Positions 12,722-23,165 of a DNA stretch of 64,000 nucleotides are shown in pieces (position 1 is the stretch's first letter; each line of letters begins with the position of its first letter). A program made the translations under genes and the position numbers. The notes below the pieces were generated by a model, which searched no databases, was not told the origin of the DNA, and was given only the letters and a program-made list of their open reading frames with translations. The stretch spans positions 10,332,847-10,396,846 of the forward strand of contig OY294046.1 in NCBI GenBank assembly GCA_958510825.1, read 5' to 3'. This DNA is from Brachypterus glaber (Eukaryota; Arthropoda; Insecta; Coleoptera; Kateretidae).

Positions 12722-13588
12722 ATCGGCGCCAGTGAGAATCGAACTCACGCTATTGGCTAGTAGACTTGTCATGTACAGACGCGGCCCAAACAGCACATGA
12801 TATCTTAAAGACGTCTTTTTTAAATTTTAATTTTGTCTGGAGGCCTAAAGACATAAAAAAGATATCTTATGGACTTCTTTTTAGGGATGTTTAAAAGCTA
12901 TCTAATTATGATGTCTCTAAGATATCTTTTAATTATCGGTACAAGACGTCTTAACTTCGATACTCATCGCTAAAAATAAATTAACCACAATCAACTATAT
13001 TACTTTTAAAATTGGTAGAATTGTCCCTTATAATAAAAGTAATTTTTCCTGAAAAAATTAATCGGAATTTTCTTTCAGCTTTTTTCTTTTTTTTAAAAAG
13101 TTTAACCCCCCCAAACTTTTTTGTTTTCGGGGGTATTACTTTCAAAATTGATGCTTAAAATAAAAGTAATTTTTCCAAAAAAGTTAAGTTAGTCGGATTT
13201 TTTTTCAGCTTTTTTTGTTTTTTTTTTTTTTAAGAGTAAAATAATGGCATATATGTATATAGCAAAAATTACCTTATTCTAATTACGCTTTTTATATCAA
13301 TACGACCGTATCTAGCAAACTAAATGGGAGGGGGTATTATGTTGTAAAGGCGCCTAGGCATCAGTAAGGCGTCTTTAAAAAGATGTCTTGACGATGTTTT
13401 TAGTAAGGCGTCCTAAAGACGTTACCTTTTGTAACATACAACGTCGTTAAGACGTCTTTAAGATGCATATACGGCGAAAACCGACGTTCTTAAGACGTCT
13501 TGAATGACGAGTTACGACATCTTCAAGATATCTTTAAGACATCTTTGTGCTATCTGGGGGTAGACCACTACACCAATCCTTCCATAAC
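12722..13588 (-). mobile_element. tRNA-derived SINE head interrupted by a MITE
   Basis: On the minus strand 13586 to about 13552 reads AAGGATTGGTGTAGTGGTCT, whose TGGTGTAGTGG fits the RNA polymerase III A box. After the MITE at 12792-13551 it resumes, and near 12745-12730 there is GTGAGTTCGATTCTCAC: a perfect 5-bp T-arm stem around a TTCGATT loop, that is, a B box. An intact tRNA cloverleaf cannot be made because the length and acceptor do not fit, so a SINE head or tRNA pseudogene is more likely. The unclassified sequence down to about 12560 may be the SINE body. Confidence 0.45.
12792..13551. mobile_element. Palindromic MITE rich in AAGACGTCTT words
   Basis: The ends are AGCACATGATATCTTAAAG and CTTTAAGACATCTTTGTGCT, an imperfect inverted repeat. 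The outer parts (12800-12960 and 13340-13550) are arrays of self-complementary 10-mers such as AAGACGTCTT and AAGATATCTT. The middle (about 13010-13240) holds C-run/A-run sequence resembling 9940-10000 and 61570-61620. It splits a tRNA-like sequence. No coding capacity. Confidence 0.6.
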
Positions 13589-14163
13589 ACAATAACACAC
13601 AGCGTTTTTCTGGGCAAAAACGTTTAGCATTTACTACGTTAACAAATACTCAGTGTAAGACTTTTTGTCTGTCTGTCGGTCTGTCTGTTTCCACGATAAC
13701 TTAAGAACGCTTTAAGCTACCGACTTGAAATTTGGTTTGTAGATGTATTTTTATATTATCTTGGGGAGAAGGGGGGTAAAAGGAGGGTTAAATTTTTGTT
13801 TTGGTCGTATTTTTTTATTATTTACAATAGAAAAAATAAATAAAAAACACATAAAATTTTAAATAAACTACACAAAAATATTATTATCATTTTTTTACGG
13901 CGCCCCCCCTCTCCCCCAAAATGTAAAATATTTTTTTCTAGACATAACTTTCTTATTATTCACAATGGAAGAAATATTTAAGAACCACCTAAAACGTGAA
14001 ATAAAATTACACAAAAAATGTAATTACCATTTTTTTCCATATCCCCCTCCCCTCTCCCCAAAATTTAATAAATTGATTCTGGACATGACTTTTTTTATGA
14101 GAAAGTATTCTCGATCATTCGAGACGGCTGGTTTTTAAAGAAAATAATAAAACTAAATAAATA

Positions 14164-14223
<60 letters not shown>

Positions 14224-14423
14224 ATAAATAATAACATAATTATTTGGCCCACCCAAACGTAAGTATTTACTTTTTGCTTTTTTACTTGCGAATTTTTTTG
14301 GTAAAACAACGAATTTATATAATATATAAAATTTGGCCTGGTGCGATTTTATCTGTCTTTAAATGTATGTGCATTATTTTGAGTCGATTTATAATTTTGG
14401 TTTCTCCATATTTTATAGACCAT
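13589..14423. repeat. Low-complexity tract with (TA)n
   Basis: Contains a TCTGTCTGTCGGTCTGTCTG stretch at about 13667-13690, C/T-rich CCCCCCTCTCCCCC-type blocks (13907, 14045) and a pure TA microsatellite at 14168-14218. The apparent ORF across the microsatellite is an artefact. GTAAGT at 14260 is a good donor on paper but no exon could be attached to it. Confidence 0.6.
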
Positions 14424-14779
14424 CACAATGCGACCCTGCAATTTTATAGTTTTAAGAGATGTGCACCAAAAGTTTTTTTTAGATTAATATAATAGGTTTA
14501 TTGGTTAATAAAAATCACTATGTTTAAAAATCGCAAAAGATCCTTTTAATAATTTAAAGCCTATTTTATTTTTTTTTTATTTTTATTTTTTTTTTAAACT
14601 CTTTTAAACGTATTATTTCGCCTAATAAACTTATTTTAAAAAAATTACGCTAGTGAGCCCTTCAGTGAACCTTAAAAAAAGTTTAAACAATTATAAATCC
14701 TACTAAATACCATTTATTGCGCGTTAATAGCTGAATTAAATTGCAAATTAGTATTGTATTTTTCTTAAACATCTAAAAA

Positions 14780-15626
14780 CTAAAAACTTTTAAAAAACGT
14801 TACCTTGAAAACTAAATTAAATCCTATTAGATGAAAATTCAATAACTTTAAAAGTTGCTGACCATAGCGTGGGTCGTAAACATTATTCATTTTGTGTTTA
14901 TTCCAGACAGTAAGGAATTCTCTGTGAATAGACTCCCCAGCCTGTTCTGACCAAATTCCTAAGCCACTCTCTAAATAGGAAACACTGTCTTTAAGATGCA
15001 ATATGCAATAAATTTTAGGAGTTTTTGATACCCCGGAATCATTTAAAACTGCTTCCAGATGTTTGAGATCTGATTCGAGTTGTACTTCAGTTTTTGTTGT
15101 ACCGAAACATTTATCGACGATTTTGTTCATCACATTGAATGAAGCAACAAATGGCATAACCAGAACTTGATTCACATTTCCCAGTACTTCTTTTGATGTT
15201 AATTCATTGGCATGCTTTAGGAGCTTTCTACAAGCATTGCCTTCGAAAATTTCTCCTTGATAATTCTTGGCAATTATATTTAAATTCTTGGGCCATTTAA
15301 GAGCGTTCTCTCTTCCCAGCAATGGGACCAGGCCTTTCCAAAAGAGGTGATTTACAAATCCTTGCAGCAAATGTAATTCAGGTATGATGCACTTCTGAAA
15401 AACTCGCACATTTTCGTTCTCTTTAAACAAAGGTTTATTGACAACACTAAAAGACTCTTTGGCTCTTTTAATGTTCTTATCTAATAATAAACTAAATTTA
15501 TTAAAATGAATTTCCAAATCACCATAGGTTCTTAGCTCCTTGGCAGCAGATTTATACGCTCTCATTTCTTGCAGAGAAATATGACTATAGGGGCAAGGAT
15601 AGGTTGACGTTGCAATGCTTGTAGAT
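14780..15626 (-). pseudogene. RAG1-like (Chapaev) transposase, C-terminal half
   Basis: The frame from about 15626 down to 14780 reads from a YPCPYS remnant through a GNACRKLL block, a conserved TPKIYCILHLKDS and WSEQAGESIH, ending near VFKVTFFKSF. The same blocks occur in the intact 668-residue transposase at 35852-37858 (GNACNKLL; TPKIHTVIHHIKD; YSEQAFESVH), and the Glu of SEQ is the likely third catalytic acid. The N-terminal zinc region and the first two acids are missing, because the reading frame starts at the inner edge of the spacer. The usual CxxC is CPYS here, so one metal ligand is lost. The last 20 or so residues lie past where the inverted copy shows the native end. A non-functional remnant. 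Confidence 0.8.
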
Positions 15627-15900
15627 ACAACTCGAATCAGATCTCAAACATCTGGAAGCAGTTTTAAATGATTCCGGGGTATGAAAAACTCCTAAAATTT
15701 ATTGCATATTGCATCACCTTAAAGACAGTGTTTCCTATTTAGAGAGTGGCTTAGGAATTTGGTCAGAACAGGCTGGGGAGTCTATTCACAGAGAATTCCT
15801 TACTGTCTGGAATAAACACAAAATGAATAATGTTAACGACCCACGCTATGGTCAGCAACTTTTAAAGGCAGTTATTGAATTTTCATCTAATAGGATTTAA
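15626..15900 (+). pseudogene. Inverted duplicate of the transposase 3' end
   Basis: Reading plus strand, 15709-15900 encodes the same LKDSVSYLESGLGIWSEQ region as the minus-strand fragment and ends KAVIEFSSNRI. It differs by few substitutions, including one that changes VYDP to VNDP. A short frame defect around 15690 separates it from the upstream PKIY block. It belongs to the right arm of the fold-back; a transcript of both copies would form long double-stranded RNA. Confidence 0.8.
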
Positions 15901-16205
15901 TTTAGTTTTCAAGGTAACGTTTTTTAAAAGTTTTTAGTTTTTAGATGTTTAAGAAAAATACAATACTAATTTGCAATTTAATTCAGCTATTAACGCGCAA
16001 TAAATGGTATTTAGTAGGATTTATAATTGTTTAAACTTTTTTTAAGGTTCACTGAAGGGCTCACTAGCGTAATTTTTTTTAAATAAGTTTATTAAGTGAG
16101 ATAATACGTTTAAAAGAGTTAAAAAAAAATTAAAATAAAAAAAAATTACAATAGGCTTTAAATTATCAAAAGGATCTGTTGCGATTTTTAAACATAGTGA
16201 TTTTT

Positions 16206-18903
16206 AATCAATTCAATTTTCAATTCAATTCAATTTTATTAAGAACCTCAAAAATTACACAATACATAATTTTTAATATTTATAAGTTCACAGATTATTT
16301 AAACATGAGATAAAAAGAAAATTGATACTAATATAATATATAATATTTTTAGCCTGTTCACCTAAATCTAGGATTTGTGTGTGAAACAGACCACTCAAGC
16401 TTAAAAATTGTATCACATTGTGTAAAAAATATATTTTCATCGCTACAATTATATACTTATATAAAACAAAAAACAAAACAAAAATATGAGTATGTGCTGA
16501 GGAAATTTTAAATGTGTGCAAAAGTAAAAATCCAAAAAAGTTAAAAATAAAAAAGAAATTTAGGAGGAAAATGTACACATCGATTTAGAAAATGGAAAAA
16601 GGGGTAAGTGGGAGGGTAAGCAAATTTATATAAATAGTAACTTTTACTGCAAAATAACTCTTAAAAACGTATGTAAATTAGCAGTAATATAATTTTTAGC
16701 TTCTTTTCTAAATTTTTTATAATGTAAAATTTGTGTTATTTCTCGTGGAAGAAAATTATAGAATTTTGGTGCAAAATAGAAAACATTTCTTTGCGTAAAA
16801 GATGTTTTAAAAAAAGGTAAATATTGAGAATTTGCTTGTCTAGTATCATAAACTTGTGCCCCGAAATTTTTATTTTTGTGCATCCATATTACACACTGAA
16901 AAACATATATATTCCGAATACTTTGCAAACCACATTCTTTATACAGAAGTTCGGTGGAATATAATCTACCTTTTCTTAACATAATTTTAACTATACTATT
17001 TTGAGCCTTTTCTAAGGGATCAATGGAGTTTTGATAACAACCCCCCCAAGCAACAATACAATACCTCAGTAACGATTCAACCAATGAGTTGTAAACTATA
17101 ATTAAATTATTTTTGTTTAAAATATCTCTTAACTGATAAAATTTATAGACTAAAATTCTAAGCTTTTTAACTATGTTATTTATATGTTTGTCCCATTTCA
17201 AGTGTTGATCTATCTCTACACCTAGATATTTAATACTTTCAACTTTATAAATAGATTGACATGAACATGTTTGAAATTTTTTGCAATCATCAGAGTGTAT
17301 TTTAAGTTTATCTAGAGAAGGTTGGTCAACAATTGTTGGTGAAAAACACATAAATTTAGTTTTTTGTATATTAAGACTAAGTAAACTTTGGTTCATCCAT
17401 TCAAATACTTTTTGCATAGCCAGTTCGGCCTTCAGAAAAACCCCGGTCCATGATTCATCCTCAAGAAAAATAACCGTATCATCCGCGTAAGATATCAATT
17501 TACCACTAATATTTAAATTTCCTAAGAAATTGATATAAATTAAAAATAAAATAGGCCCCAACACTGTCCCCTGGGGCACGCCCATGGAGACAGGGAGGGG
17601 GTCGCTTAACTCATCCTCAATTTTAACAATCTGATATCTTTCCTTGAGGTATGTACTAAAAATATTTAAGGCAGCACCGCGGATGCCGATGGCTTCCATT
17701 CTAGTTAATAAAATTCCAATATCGACTGTATCAAATGCCTTGGCCAAATCAAGGAATATGGCAAGGCACTTTTTACGTTTATTTTTGGTATAAAAAATAT
17801 GTTTTAGAAGTTCCATATTGGCATCCTCGGTGCTGATGTCTTTTTGAAAACCAAACTGGCTCTTGCTTAGTATTTTATGTTTTGATAAAAAAGAAGTTAA
17901 GCGAGATTTTAGGCAGTGCTCGTATATTTTTGCAAAATTATTCATAAGGGTTATTGGCCTATAGTTGGTAGGATTTTTCTTATCACCAGATTTAAATAAA
18001 GGTATGGTTACTGATTCTTTAAATTGCTTGGGGGTATTGCTATTTTCAAAACACACGTTTATGACATGAGCAAGTGGCACTAATAGATGGATATAACAGT
18101 GTTTGATTACTTTGACAGAAATATTATCAGGCCCAGGCGTTGAATTTGACTTTAATTGATTTATTATAGGAATTAATTCTGCTTCGGTAACGGGATTTAA
18201 AAATAGGGAATTTTTATTACTTTTATGAATAGTTACAGGTACAGTTTTTTTGATTTTTGATGCCATTTTCTTGCCAATATTTGTAAAAAAAGTGTTAAAA
18301 CAATTTGCAACATGTTTGTTTTCTTTTAAAATTATATTTTGTTCATTTTTTAGTTTTATAGGAGGCTTATTAAGTTTTTTATCATTATTTGTAACTTCAT
18401 TAATACTTCGCCAAATTTTTTTAAAGTCATTATTTGCGTCCGAAATTTTGCTTTTGTAGTAATTATTTTTAATAGTTTTAATTAATGTGTTTAAGGTGTT
18501 TCTATAACGCTTATATTCTGCAGTTTTTTCCACGGTTTCGTTTTTATTAAGTTGTTTTTTTAAAAAGTCGCGGTGACGTATTGAGTTTATTAAGCCCTGA
18601 GATATCCACGGTTTAAGTTTTCGATTTTTAGATTTAGTTACTTGTGAATGTGTGTTTATTTTTATATATATTTTTATTTTATTTATAAATATATCATAAC
18701 ATTTTTCAGAATCTAGTTCATTAATAACTTCTTCCCAATTTTCAGACTCTAGAGACTTTTTTAGATTTTTAAAATTAATAGTATTTAAGATAGTTTGTTT
18801 GGGAAAATTATTTTTGATTTTTTGTTTAAAATTGAAATTAATAAATAGCATGTAGTGATCAGTTAAGGAAGTTTTAATTACTGAAGGTTTAATAATAATA
18901 ACC
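16206..18903 (-). mobile_element. 5'-truncated CR1-like retrotransposon with TTGAA-type tail
   Basis: The body is the ORF 16644-18905 plus about 440 bp of 3' sequence, ending on the minus strand in repeated AATTG/TTGAA words (complement of 16207-16240). It interrupts the right arm of the fold-back; the left arm shows the empty site near 14500-14515 (TTTATTGGTTAATAAAAATC). The target duplication is short or blurred. Insertion happened after the palindrome formed. Confidence 0.8.
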
Positions 18904-18905
18904 AA
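16644..18905 (-). CDS. Non-LTR reverse transcriptase, EN-truncated (753 codons)
   Basis: A long intact frame. It opens at the end of an apurinic-type endonuclease (TSLTDHYMLF, residues about 12-21, the last EN block), then a linker. RT motifs follow: TPGPDNIS (256-263), NYRPITL (314-320), LDLAKAFDT with catalytic Asp (385-393), GVPQGTVLGP (442-451), YADD (473-476), then the thumb with KYLGVEIDQHLKW and a C-terminal RYCIVAWGG block. No RNase H domain follows. That, plus the microsatellite-like tail, favours the CR1/Crack/Daphne group over R1; the clade call is inference. A full-length protein would carry a complete EN upstream, so the element is dead by 5' truncation although the RT frame is open. 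The first codons are junction sequence; the nominal start is not real. Confidence 0.85.
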   Translation of the reverse strand: MVIIIKPSVIKTSLTDHYMLFINFNFKQKIKNNFPKQTILNTINFKNLKKSLESENWEEVINELDSEKCYDIFINKIKIYIKINTHSQVTKSKNRKLKPWISQGLINSIRHRDFLKKQLNKNETVEKTAEYKRYRNTLNTLIKTIKNNYYKSKISDANNDFKKIWRSINEVTNNDKKLNKPPIKLKNEQNIILKENKHVANCFNTFFTNIGKKMASKIKKTVPVTIHKSNKNSLFLNPVTEAELIPIINQLKSNSTPGPDNISVKVIKHCYIHLLVPLAHVINVCFENSNTPKQFKESVTIPLFKSGDKKNPTNYRPITLMNNFAKIYEHCLKSRLTSFLSKHKILSKSQFGFQKDISTEDANMELLKHIFYTKNKRKKCLAIFLDLAKAFDTVDIGILLTRMEAIGIRGAALNIFSTYLKERYQIVKIEDELSDPLPVSMGVPQGTVLGPILFLIYINFLGNLNISGKLISYADDTVIFLEDESWTGVFLKAELAMQKVFEWMNQSLLSLNIQKTKFMCFSPTIVDQPSLDKLKIHSDDCKKFQTCSCQSIYKVESIKYLGVEIDQHLKWDKHINNIVKKLRILVYKFYQLRDILNKNNLIIVYNSLVESLLRYCIVAWGGCYQNSIDPLEKAQNSIVKIMLRKGRLYSTELLYKECGLQSIRNIYVFQCVIWMHKNKNFGAQVYDTRQANSQYLPFFKTSFTQRNVFYFAPKFYNFLPREITQILHYKKFRKEAKNYITANLHTFLRVILQ

Positions 18906-19018
18906 TAAACCTATTTTATTAATCTAAAAAAAACTTTTGGTGCACATCTCTTAAAACTTATAAAATGCAGGGTCGCACTGTGCCATATTACCATAAAGAA
19001 CTGTTTTTTTTTTTGCAG

Positions 19019-19071
19019 GGATGTTTCACGGTGATTCAAATAACATATCACCTGATCAGTTATTTAAATAA
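19019..19071 (+). other. Possible terminal exon fragment
   Basis: A very strong acceptor (12-T run then GCAG, 19001-19018) is followed by a short open frame MFHGDSNNISPDQLFK then TAA. The Chapaev fold-back ends 36 bp upstream. No upstream exon was identified. Could be chance in an AT-rich genome. Confidence 0.25.
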
Positions 19072-19251
19072 ACAGTGTTCATTGTTATATATATATATTT
19101 TTAAATAGAATCTCCTAAGGGAGCTCCGCCCTCCTAAGGGCCCGCATCTTGTAGTTCCTATTTTTGAAGCTAAAACGTAAAATTATCGCAATGGAGCTCT
19201 CTACAACTAGAATTATACAAAAGACGTCTACCCTATCTCTATCTCATTTGT

Positions 19252-19533
19252 GCTACACTTTCCAGCCAACCAAATAAATACTGTACTTGTTTTTCATACA
19301 ACAAATACAGTATTTATTTGGTTGGCCGGAAAGTGTAGCACTGAGCGGCACGAACGAACATAGCTAATGTGAATCTGTAGAATAAGATAATTCTACTAAA
19401 ATTTAGATGGCGCCAGTAATTTCTTTAATAAAAATAATATAGTTACACTTTTCGCCCGTCCAAGTAAATATTGTATTTGTTCAACAAAGAACAAATACAG
19501 AATTTGTTTGGTTGGGTGGAAGTGGGAGTGTAT
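19252..19533. repeat. Two related hairpins
   Basis: 19252-19339 is a near-perfect inverted repeat (GCTACACTTTCC...GGAAAGTGTAGC, arms about 40 bp including CCAACCAAATAAATACTGTA). 19441-19533 is a more diverged version (TTACACTTTTCGCCCGTCCA...). Small fold-back MITEs. The first would also make a long-stem RNA hairpin if transcribed. Confidence 0.6.
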
Positions 19534-20658
19534 GTATGTCTTCTATTCTTTTTGGGTAGAACTTTTGTCCCTGTCTAATCTAACGGGAGAAATCGCAATA
19601 GAAGTTTTTTCAAAAACGGTTTGCTGTACGTAAAACAAACATTTTTGATGAATTTTTAATTCAGATATCATATTTTATTAAGAAAATATAAAAAAAACTA
19701 TATAAAAATTACAAATGATGATTGCCTTTGTTAATATTAGGACATGCACTAAATTGTGTTGCTGCACGGAAAGAAATTAGTGGGCTCTGCGCTATACATT
19801 ATAAGATATTTGGTAACAGTGGCAAATTATAGTGATTTAAGCTATAGATTATAAGGGACACAATAACTAATAATGTTAAAAATAAATTGGAAACGATTAT
19901 ATTTATTACAGACACGATTATATTTATTACAGGCACTATTATAAATTTACAGAAATTTTATTATATTATCAAAATTATTAGCACGGACAATAATTAAATC
20001 TATTTAAGCTATAAATGCCATACTATTTGTTATATTTTATTATTCACTAAACAATTAAAGTATTTCATATAAATTTTTACACTGACTGCCATAATTGTAA
20101 GAGAAAGCCTTGTATTTATATAATAAGCGATTATAATTTGCTTGGTATGTGTGTTATAGCGCTCCTAGCTATAATTTTTTTTTTCCGTGTGTAGTTCATT
20201 GAGTTTCAGAAATTAAGTTTTTATCTTAATTTCACACGGACCCTTAAGGCGCCTTTTCACGGAGCAATTAGTACGCAAGTTTGGTGCTATGCAATTTTGT
20301 TTCAAGAATAATTCAGTCACTGCGCATGTCTACAGGTAAGTTTGATGCTATTTCTAAGCCATCAAATTATTAGAACATGTTCTATTTTTCGACGATTTTC
20401 ACGCAAGTCTTATGGTTATTTTCGTGGTACCAACCTGGAAAAAAGTTACAAAAGCGGGAGAAACTTTTTCATTTTAGATATTAGTATAATTTTTGGTAAT
20501 TTTATATTCAATTTTGTGCAGCAATTTGTTAAAGGTGGCCTTATCCATGCAGAGGTAATTTCTAAAGATTTTTAAATCCCTACACTCCCTGAATCGTTAA
20601 TAATGTTTTTTACGAGTCCTCTGTCCAGCTTTCTTTTCTTTCGATGTCTTCTGACTAT
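19534..20658. other. Unassigned AT-rich stretch
   Basis: Short ORFs only, none protein-like. TTACAGGCACTATTATA/TTACAGACACGATTATA words repeat loosely near 19900-19945. Confidence 0.5.
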
Positions 20659-20800
20659 GGTTTATTTTTTTAAGGTATAGTTATTTTAAACCTGCCTGCT
20701 TGTAAACAATCTCGAAATTACCATAGCAACGTAAGATACGCATGCGTCGTAAGTGAAATGACTAGGTCCAATTTACACAACCGTAAAACGTTGACATGTC
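20659..20800 (+). repeat. MITE family B, copy 3 (half element)
   Basis: Matches the first 140 bp of copy 1 (TTTTTTTAAGGTATAGTTATTTTAAACC then TTGTAAACAATCTCGAAATT and ACGCATGCGTCGTAAG) and then breaks off at about 20800. Confidence 0.75.
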
Positions 20801-21253
20801 GCTAGGTAGCTAGAAACGGAGTATAAAGTGTATGAATTTTGGTACAAACGTCAAATTAATAAAATTAATTTTAAGAAATTTTTTGCGTTTTTTTGATGTT
20901 TAGGTGTACGCAAATCTATTTCAGTGCACTTCGGGTGCTTTTTTACTTTGTAAAAAAGTAAGCACTATCTTGATCCCCCTTTATACAGAATAACAATTAT
21001 GCATACAAGTCTGCAGTAATTTATGCCCTAAGTGTTCATGCTTAATTGGTACAAGACGGTCGCATTCCTGCTGATTTCAAAAGCCTATAAAACCCTGTGC
21101 TCTATGCTTTTCATTAAAATCAGGACTTATTACACTATTCATAGCGCGTCAGCACTAGAATAGTATAATATGGTTTGGACTTTTTTAAAATCACCAAAAA
21201 ACGTCCTAGACAAAAAATTACTATTAGAATAAGAAACAGGATTATTAGAACAA

Positions 21254-21946
21254 TACAGGGTGATCAGTAACTGGGATGCCAAAATTTAAGAGGTAATTCT
21301 ACACCCAAAAAGATGAAAAAAAGTTTCTATAAGGCCCTAAGAAGCTACGGCCCTTCGAAGATGGCATATTAAATAGGGAACAAAAAAAAATTTTATTAAT
21401 GCTTTATAAAATTTTGATGCTGTAGGGTGATTTTTCATTTAAAACTGAGCAAAAAAGTATTCTTCAACAAAACACCTAAATTTAATATTTAAGGAGTAAT
21501 AGCCTTTTAAAAAGTAATGTTTTTGGTGGCACAAAATGTTACTTCCTCTTAATTGCATTTTTTTTAAACGGTTGCTCCTACAGCGTTACACTATGACATT
21601 TTTTATGTATTTTTACTCAAGCAATCTATATTTTTCACAAAAATCTAAAAAATAAACACATAAAAAAGTTTGGGGCAAAAATGTGTTAAGCCTTACATAT
21701 TTTGTCCATCTAGACGCGCCTCTGGATAAATTCAAAAAAATTAATTAACATAAATTTAGTGTTCTTATTAATACTAGTATACATGCAAAAGCTCGTGGCA
21801 CTAGCTTAAAGGGTACCAGAGTTTTTAATTAAAAACAATATTTTTATTACAGTTTTAAAGGGCCGTAGCTCCCTTAGGGCTCTTTTCCCGACCAACCTTT
21901 ATAGGAACTTTTTTGATATTTTTTTATTTTTATTGATCACCCTGTA
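21254..21946 (-). mobile_element. Repeat family G, copy a
   Basis: The ends are TACAGGGTGATCAGTAACTGG and TTGATCACCCTGTA. The subterminal inverted blocks contain AGCTACGGCCCTTCGAAG and GGGCCGTAGCTCCCTTAGGG. Family G recurs at 25527-26225, 30060-30743, 33454-34083 and, diverged, 59745-61090. It is about 690 bp and non-coding. The CAGGGTG end after TA resembles the mariner-like element at 41337, but the superfamily is not proven. Confidence 0.8.
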
Positions 21947-22344
21947 TATCAAAATTGTTAGAGCAATAAAACAAGATAAAGCAAATTGAAACTACAATGG
22001 GTCAATACCAAACTACCAGAAAACAGAAAAGTGGGACCCCCCGTACAGTTTTTATATTTTTTATCCTCAAAATATGGTATTGGCTTTAAATTATTTATTT
22101 TTTGAATAAGTAAATTGCATGTATATTAGGCTATAATAAAATATGATAAAAGAAATAACAGTCAACTGTGTAAAGGTAGAAAAAAAAATTCTCAGTGGTT
22201 GTAAACTGTACGAATCTGCCCCCTATGAGGAGCGGCTACATACATGTTATGGGATACATACAAACACAGGGGTAAAAGTTGGATTTATATAAGAAAATAA
22301 GTTCATTATATTAACTATTTATTAAAATAAAAATAAAATATGTA
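21947..22344. other. Unassigned stretch
   Basis: No gene or repeat partner seen. Confidence 0.45.
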
Positions 22345-22399
22345 ATGGACTTGTGTGACTCGTGTAAAAAGCATTTAAATAAAAATGCATGTATACAAA

Positions 22400-22530
22400 T
22401 AGGGTACATTCATTCACATGGGGCACATTCGTACGATATAGGCGTACGAATGTGCCCCATTCATATACATGAATGTGTTTTCATATGTATGAATGTGCAC
22501 CTGATGCCTATGTACGAATGTACCCCGAAG
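22400..22530. repeat. Perfect 16-bp hairpin within an ACATTC-word cluster
   Basis: GGGGCACATTCGTACG (22420-22435) and CGTACGAATGTGCCCC (22443-22458) form a perfect stem with a 7-nt loop. Flanking copies GGGTACATTCATTCACATG and GTACGAATGTACCCC make a larger imperfect palindrome. An ORF runs through it (22345-22614) but its composition reflects the palindrome. Confidence 0.7.
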
Positions 22531-23165
22531 CACAAAAAAAAACTAATTAAAACATTTACAAAAACTACTACAGATAATCTTATATATTTTTGGTTTACTT
22601 ACCACGTAAAATAATGTAATCGTTTTAACTATTACTTAAAAAATCACTTTAAATGACTCAAGGAGTCGTTACATAAAATTACTTTGAGCGCGCCAAAATA
22701 CGTTTTAGCCACCACTCTTGAACGATCTCGGGCGAATAAACACAAATTTCGCTGAGAGTCACTGGAGTCACATGCACACATATGCAATTTATGTATGTGG
22801 GCCGCGTACGGAGGGTCCCACTCTTCCAATATATTTTTTTAAATACCGTTTGTTAAGATTTCGCTTCCGCAAAAAAGCCAAATTTTTTCCCCCCCTAAAA
22901 AATCAATGATGACCCCTTTTAAAAAACGTACTCTTCAATTCTGGAATCAATGTTTTCGCTACCACTGGCTCCGCAGCTTAATAACAAATTCTTTTTTACC
23001 ATAGATGGCGTAGGTAAAATATTTTAATTGTAGCCCTTGCACAATAAAAATATATTACAATCGCAGGTACGATAAGGTTAACGATTTAGTAAAAGTTGTA
23101 AATAAGTAGAAAACTATTTTATTTAGCGAGTTTCTGTGAATATTAAATATTGCAAATTTTTTTCA
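22531..23165. other. Upstream region of the secreted-protein gene
   Basis: No separate gene is seen. The last 120 bp contain an AT-rich AAAATATATTACA block at about 23047-23059 that could serve as a TATA element for the gene starting at 23166. No transcription start can be proven. Confidence 0.35.

Larger units (their letters stand above)
14424..18982. mobile_element. Fold-back Chapaev-like transposon, split by a retrotransposon
   Basis: The termini are CACAATGCGACCCTGCA at the left and, as reverse complement, CACAGTGCGACCCTGCA at the right. A 4-bp duplication CCAT lies at 14420-14423 and 18983-18986. The left arm (14424-15084, about 661 bp) matches the right arm (15626-16205 plus 18904-18982, about 659 bp) in inverted orientation with only scattered differences. 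Each arm includes the 3' end of the transposase gene. The right arm was later cut by the CR1-like element at about 16206-18903. CAC termini and a 4-bp target duplication fit Chapaev (established family knowledge). Confidence 0.85.

Noticed and set aside
12722..13588. Functional tRNA gene
   Set aside because: No acceptor stem pairing, wrong length, and split by a 760-bp insert; only A and B boxes and T-arm are credible.
14115..14309. 64-codon ORF with Tyr-Ile repeats
   Set aside because: Translation of the TA microsatellite.
22345..22614. 89-codon His/Met-rich protein
   Set aside because: The sequence is a set of nested palindromes; amino-acid bias follows from CAT/ATG words.
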